Shown here: positions 29,415 through 31,069 of the stretch, piece by piece
Layout: each line of letters begins with the position of its first letter
Position numbering within the stretch: the first letter of the stretch is position 1
Assembly (NCBI GenBank): GCA_036259475.1
Contig: DATABS010000088.1
Location: forward strand, 1 to 31,069
Direction of reading: 5' to 3'
Origin: ZC4RG17 sp036259475
GTDB taxonomy: Bacteria; Actinomycetota; Acidimicrobiia; Spongiisociales; ZC4RG35
DNA length: 31,069 nt
Program-made: the position numbers and the translations under genes
Notes under the pieces: model-generated
What the model saw: only the letters and a program-made list of their open reading frames with translations
Database searches by the model: none
What the model was told of the DNA's origin: nothing

Positions 29415-29422
29415 GGCGGCAC

Positions 29423-30106
29423 GTGACCGCGATCGAACCGCCCTCCAGCCAGTTTGAGTTCCCCCCGGCCGATACGTGGGGAGACGACGACCTCGTCGGG
29501 ACCGGTGCCGACCTGGAACCGGGGACCGTTCTCGCCGCCTACCGGAGAGGGCTGTTCCCCATGCCAACGCACAATGGAACGCTCGGCTGGTGGTCACCGA
29601 TCGAACGGGCCATCCTGCCTTTCTCCAACCTCCGGGTGAGCAGGTCACTCAGCCGTTCCTGCCGCCGCTACACGGTATCCATCGACGCCGACGCCACTGG
29701 AGTGGTCGAGAGTTGCGCCGACCCTCGCCGCCCCCATGCGTGGATCACGCCCGAGATGAAGGAGGCGTATCTGGTGCTGCACCGGCTCGGCTGGATGCAC
29801 TCCTTCGAGGTGTGGGACGACGAGGGCGATCTCGTCGGCGGTCTCTACGGCGTCGGTATCGGGGGCCTCTTCTGCGGTGAGTCGATGTTCCACCGGGCCC
29901 GAGATGCGTCGAAGGTCGCTCTCGTGCATCTCGTGAGCATTCTGTCTGAACGGGGTGGGATGATGCTCGACGTCCAATGGCTCACGCCCCACCTCGAGTC
30001 GTTGGGCGCCGAGGTGATCGGTCGGGACGCCTATCTCACTCGACTGCCCAAGGCCGTGTCGGCTCCCGATCCCTTCGAAGGCCTGGACACCGAGCAGGAT
30101 TGGTGA
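29423..30106 (+). CDS. aat: Leucyl/phenylalanyl-tRNA-protein transferase
   Basis: A 227-residue enzyme that adds Leu or Phe from tRNA to proteins with N-terminal Arg or Lys, marking them for ClpS/ClpAP degradation (N-degron pathway). It shows LVGTGADLEPGTVLAAYRRGLFPM, LGWWSPIERAILPF, the GNAT-fold core WITPEMKEAYLVLHRLGWMHSFEVWD, and the signature GLYGVGIGGLFCGESMFH. The end is VQWLTPHLESLGAEVIGRDAYL. GTG 29423 is selected because homology begins there and a TAGGTT box precedes it; a longer in-frame start at 29387 would run into aidB. Function is secure. Confidence 0.95.
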   Translation: MTAIEPPSSQFEFPPADTWGDDDLVGTGADLEPGTVLAAYRRGLFPMPTHNGTLGWWSPIERAILPFSNLRVSRSLSRSCRRYTVSIDADATGVVESCADPRRPHAWITPEMKEAYLVLHRLGWMHSFEVWDDEGDLVGGLYGVGIGGLFCGESMFHRARDASKVALVHLVSILSERGGMMLDVQWLTPHLESLGAEVIGRDAYLTRLPKAVSAPDPFEGLDTEQDW

Positions 30107-30135
30107 GTAGTTAGGATGCGTCCCGCCGTGGAGGG

Positions 30136-30996
30136 TTGGAAATCGCCTCAATAATCGCCGGCATCGACCTGTCACCGATCGGCCGGCGGGTGGCTGACCG
30201 GGGCCGGATCGTCGCCGAGGCGTCGGGGCAGCCACTCGATCTGGTCCACGTTCTTGAATCCCTCAACGAGGCCATGATTCCCGGTTCTCTCGCCAAACTC
30301 GCCGACCGGCATCGTCAGGAGAGTGTTCGGGAGACGGCCGAATGGGTCAGGGGTCGGACCGACGTGCCCGTCGAATTGCACCTCGCCAAGGGCTCTCCGA
30401 GTTGGGAGATGGTGCGGCTGTCCAAACAAGCCGACGTCACCTTGATCGGCTCCTCTTCCGTAGATTCGGGCCGGGTCGGTCCCGTCGCCACCTCGGTGGC
30501 GCGCATGGCCTCGACCGATGTCCTCCTGGTCCGACGTCAACCCCGCGTCCCCTATCGCAAGGTGGTGGCCGCCGTCGACATGTCGGAAGCCTCCAAGGCC
30601 GCGGTGGGAGCGGTCCTGCGCCGGTTCCCTGAAGCCGAGATCACAGCCGTCTTCTCCCTTCCGTCGCGCTTCGACGCCCTACTCGGCGAGGCGGGCATGT
30701 TCAATGAGGAGCTCACCGCTTCCCGTGCCCAGCGGCTGGAGGAGGCGGAGCTTCGGATGGAGGAGTTCGTGGAGAACTGGCCCGGGCGGGTCCGTCCCCT
30801 GGTGGCCGACGGGCCGCCCCGGGAAGCCATCAGCGAGATGGTTCGTCGCCGCGGCGCCGACCTGGTGTCGGTCGCCAGCCGAGGGGCCGGCGCCACCCGC
30901 ATGGTGCTGCTCGGCTCGGTGGCCGAGGAGGTGGCGGCGGAGGCTCCGTGCGACGTCTTCATCGCTCGTGTGTCGTCCCAGTTCCGCCGCCCCTAG
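30136..30996 (+). CDS. Tandem universal stress protein
   Basis: A 286-residue protein of two UspA domains (about 3-135 and 138-282). Domain 1 begins ASIIAGIDLSPIGRRVADRG; its ATP loop, IGSSSVDSGRVGPVATSVARM, is degenerate. Domain 2 begins YRKVVAAVDMSEASKAA and has the better nucleotide motif SRGAGATRMVLLGSVAEEV. Tandem Usps are frequent in actinobacteria, notably under DevR control in mycobacteria. The start is uncertain: TTG 30136 lies only one base after GGAGG (30130-30134), whereas an ATC at 30142 has ideal seven-base spacing and matches the family start. TAGGAT (30111-30116) could be its own -10 box after aat. Confidence 0.88.
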   Translation: MEIASIIAGIDLSPIGRRVADRGRIVAEASGQPLDLVHVLESLNEAMIPGSLAKLADRHRQESVRETAEWVRGRTDVPVELHLAKGSPSWEMVRLSKQADVTLIGSSSVDSGRVGPVATSVARMASTDVLLVRRQPRVPYRKVVAAVDMSEASKAAVGAVLRRFPEAEITAVFSLPSRFDALLGEAGMFNEELTASRAQRLEEAELRMEEFVENWPGRVRPLVADGPPREAISEMVRRRGADLVSVASRGAGATRMVLLGSVAEEVAAEAPCDVFIARVSSQFRRP

Positions 30997-31010
30997 ACAG
31001 AGACATACCC

Positions 31011-31059
31011 AACTGACGGACAATTTTCCGTCGCCACGACGGGTTATTGCACGTCAGTT
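31011..31059. repeat. Inverted repeat with nested short hairpins at the window end
   Basis: AACTGACG (31011-31018) pairs with CGTCAGTT (31052-31059). Between them lie GACGG...CCGTC and CGTCG-CCA-CGACG. It follows the stress-protein stop by 15 bases. It could be a terminator-like structure or an operator for a gene beyond the window. Confidence 0.35.
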
Positions 31060-31069
31060 CATCCGGTCC

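Noticed and set aside
1..31069. Mobile element, prophage, tRNA or CRISPR signals
   Set aside because: No transposase, integrase, terminal repeats, cloverleaf or regularly spaced repeats were found by eye in either strand.

Overview
The window is high-GC DNA that reads as an actinobacterium, most likely a deep-branching one of the Acidimicrobiia type. This rests on a WhiB-family protein, an F420-type luciferase-like oxidoreductase, remains of a DevR/DevS dormancy system, SLH-like repeats with the 'CG...FCP' signature, many GTG starts, tight ATGA/GTGA gene overlaps, and several starts with a TAnnnT box 6-8 bases upstream and no Shine-Dalgarno (leaderless mRNAs). I see no tRNA, rRNA, CRISPR array or insertion sequence. 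The lineage is an inference.

Bases 1-5,240: a DoxX-like membrane protein faces a cysteine-rich HTH regulator. These are followed by an F420-type oxidoreductase with a long structured upstream region, a hemerythrin with a Rho-N-like tail, a shikimate-kinase-like protein lacking key substrate residues, and a three-gene minus-strand operon: a 50-residue membrane peptide, an Anabaena sensory rhodopsin transducer (ASRT) homologue and a short-chain dehydrogenase.

Bases 5,300-11,130: a plus-strand series of stress and envelope genes. It holds a WhiB protein translationally coupled to transketolase, a BON protein, a degenerate anti-sigma-like ATPase, a membrane-anchored protein with a YetF protein, a 19-residue membrane peptide, a four-helix membrane protein and a PRC-barrel protein. 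A 65-residue zinc-finger-like protein lies on the minus strand.

Bases 11,190-20,400: one long minus-strand block. A DHA2-type exporter is followed by sarcosine-oxidase-like genes in the order A-G-B-D, all overlapping or touching, then a second MFS transporter, and finally a secreted SLH / polysaccharide-lyase-14-like / FG-GAP protein. Two inverted repeats lie in the promoter of the first gene.

Bases 20,430-22,275: a damaged region. A cupin regulator has lost the first half of its HTH. An intact PPOX flavin-barrel gene follows. Next is a DevR response regulator with two frameshifts and no N-terminus, joined within about 8 bases to an oppositely oriented fragment of a DevS GAF domain. Either real rearrangement or chimeric assembly could explain this.

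Bases 22,276-31,069: release factor 3 faces an RRM RNA-binding protein that overlaps a DEAD-box helicase (a cold-shock-like pair). An aidB / FAD oxidoreductase / quinone-reductase operon shares a 24-base promoter with aat. A tandem universal stress protein ends the window. The RRM and stress-protein genes both have their best-placed initiator at an ATC codon.
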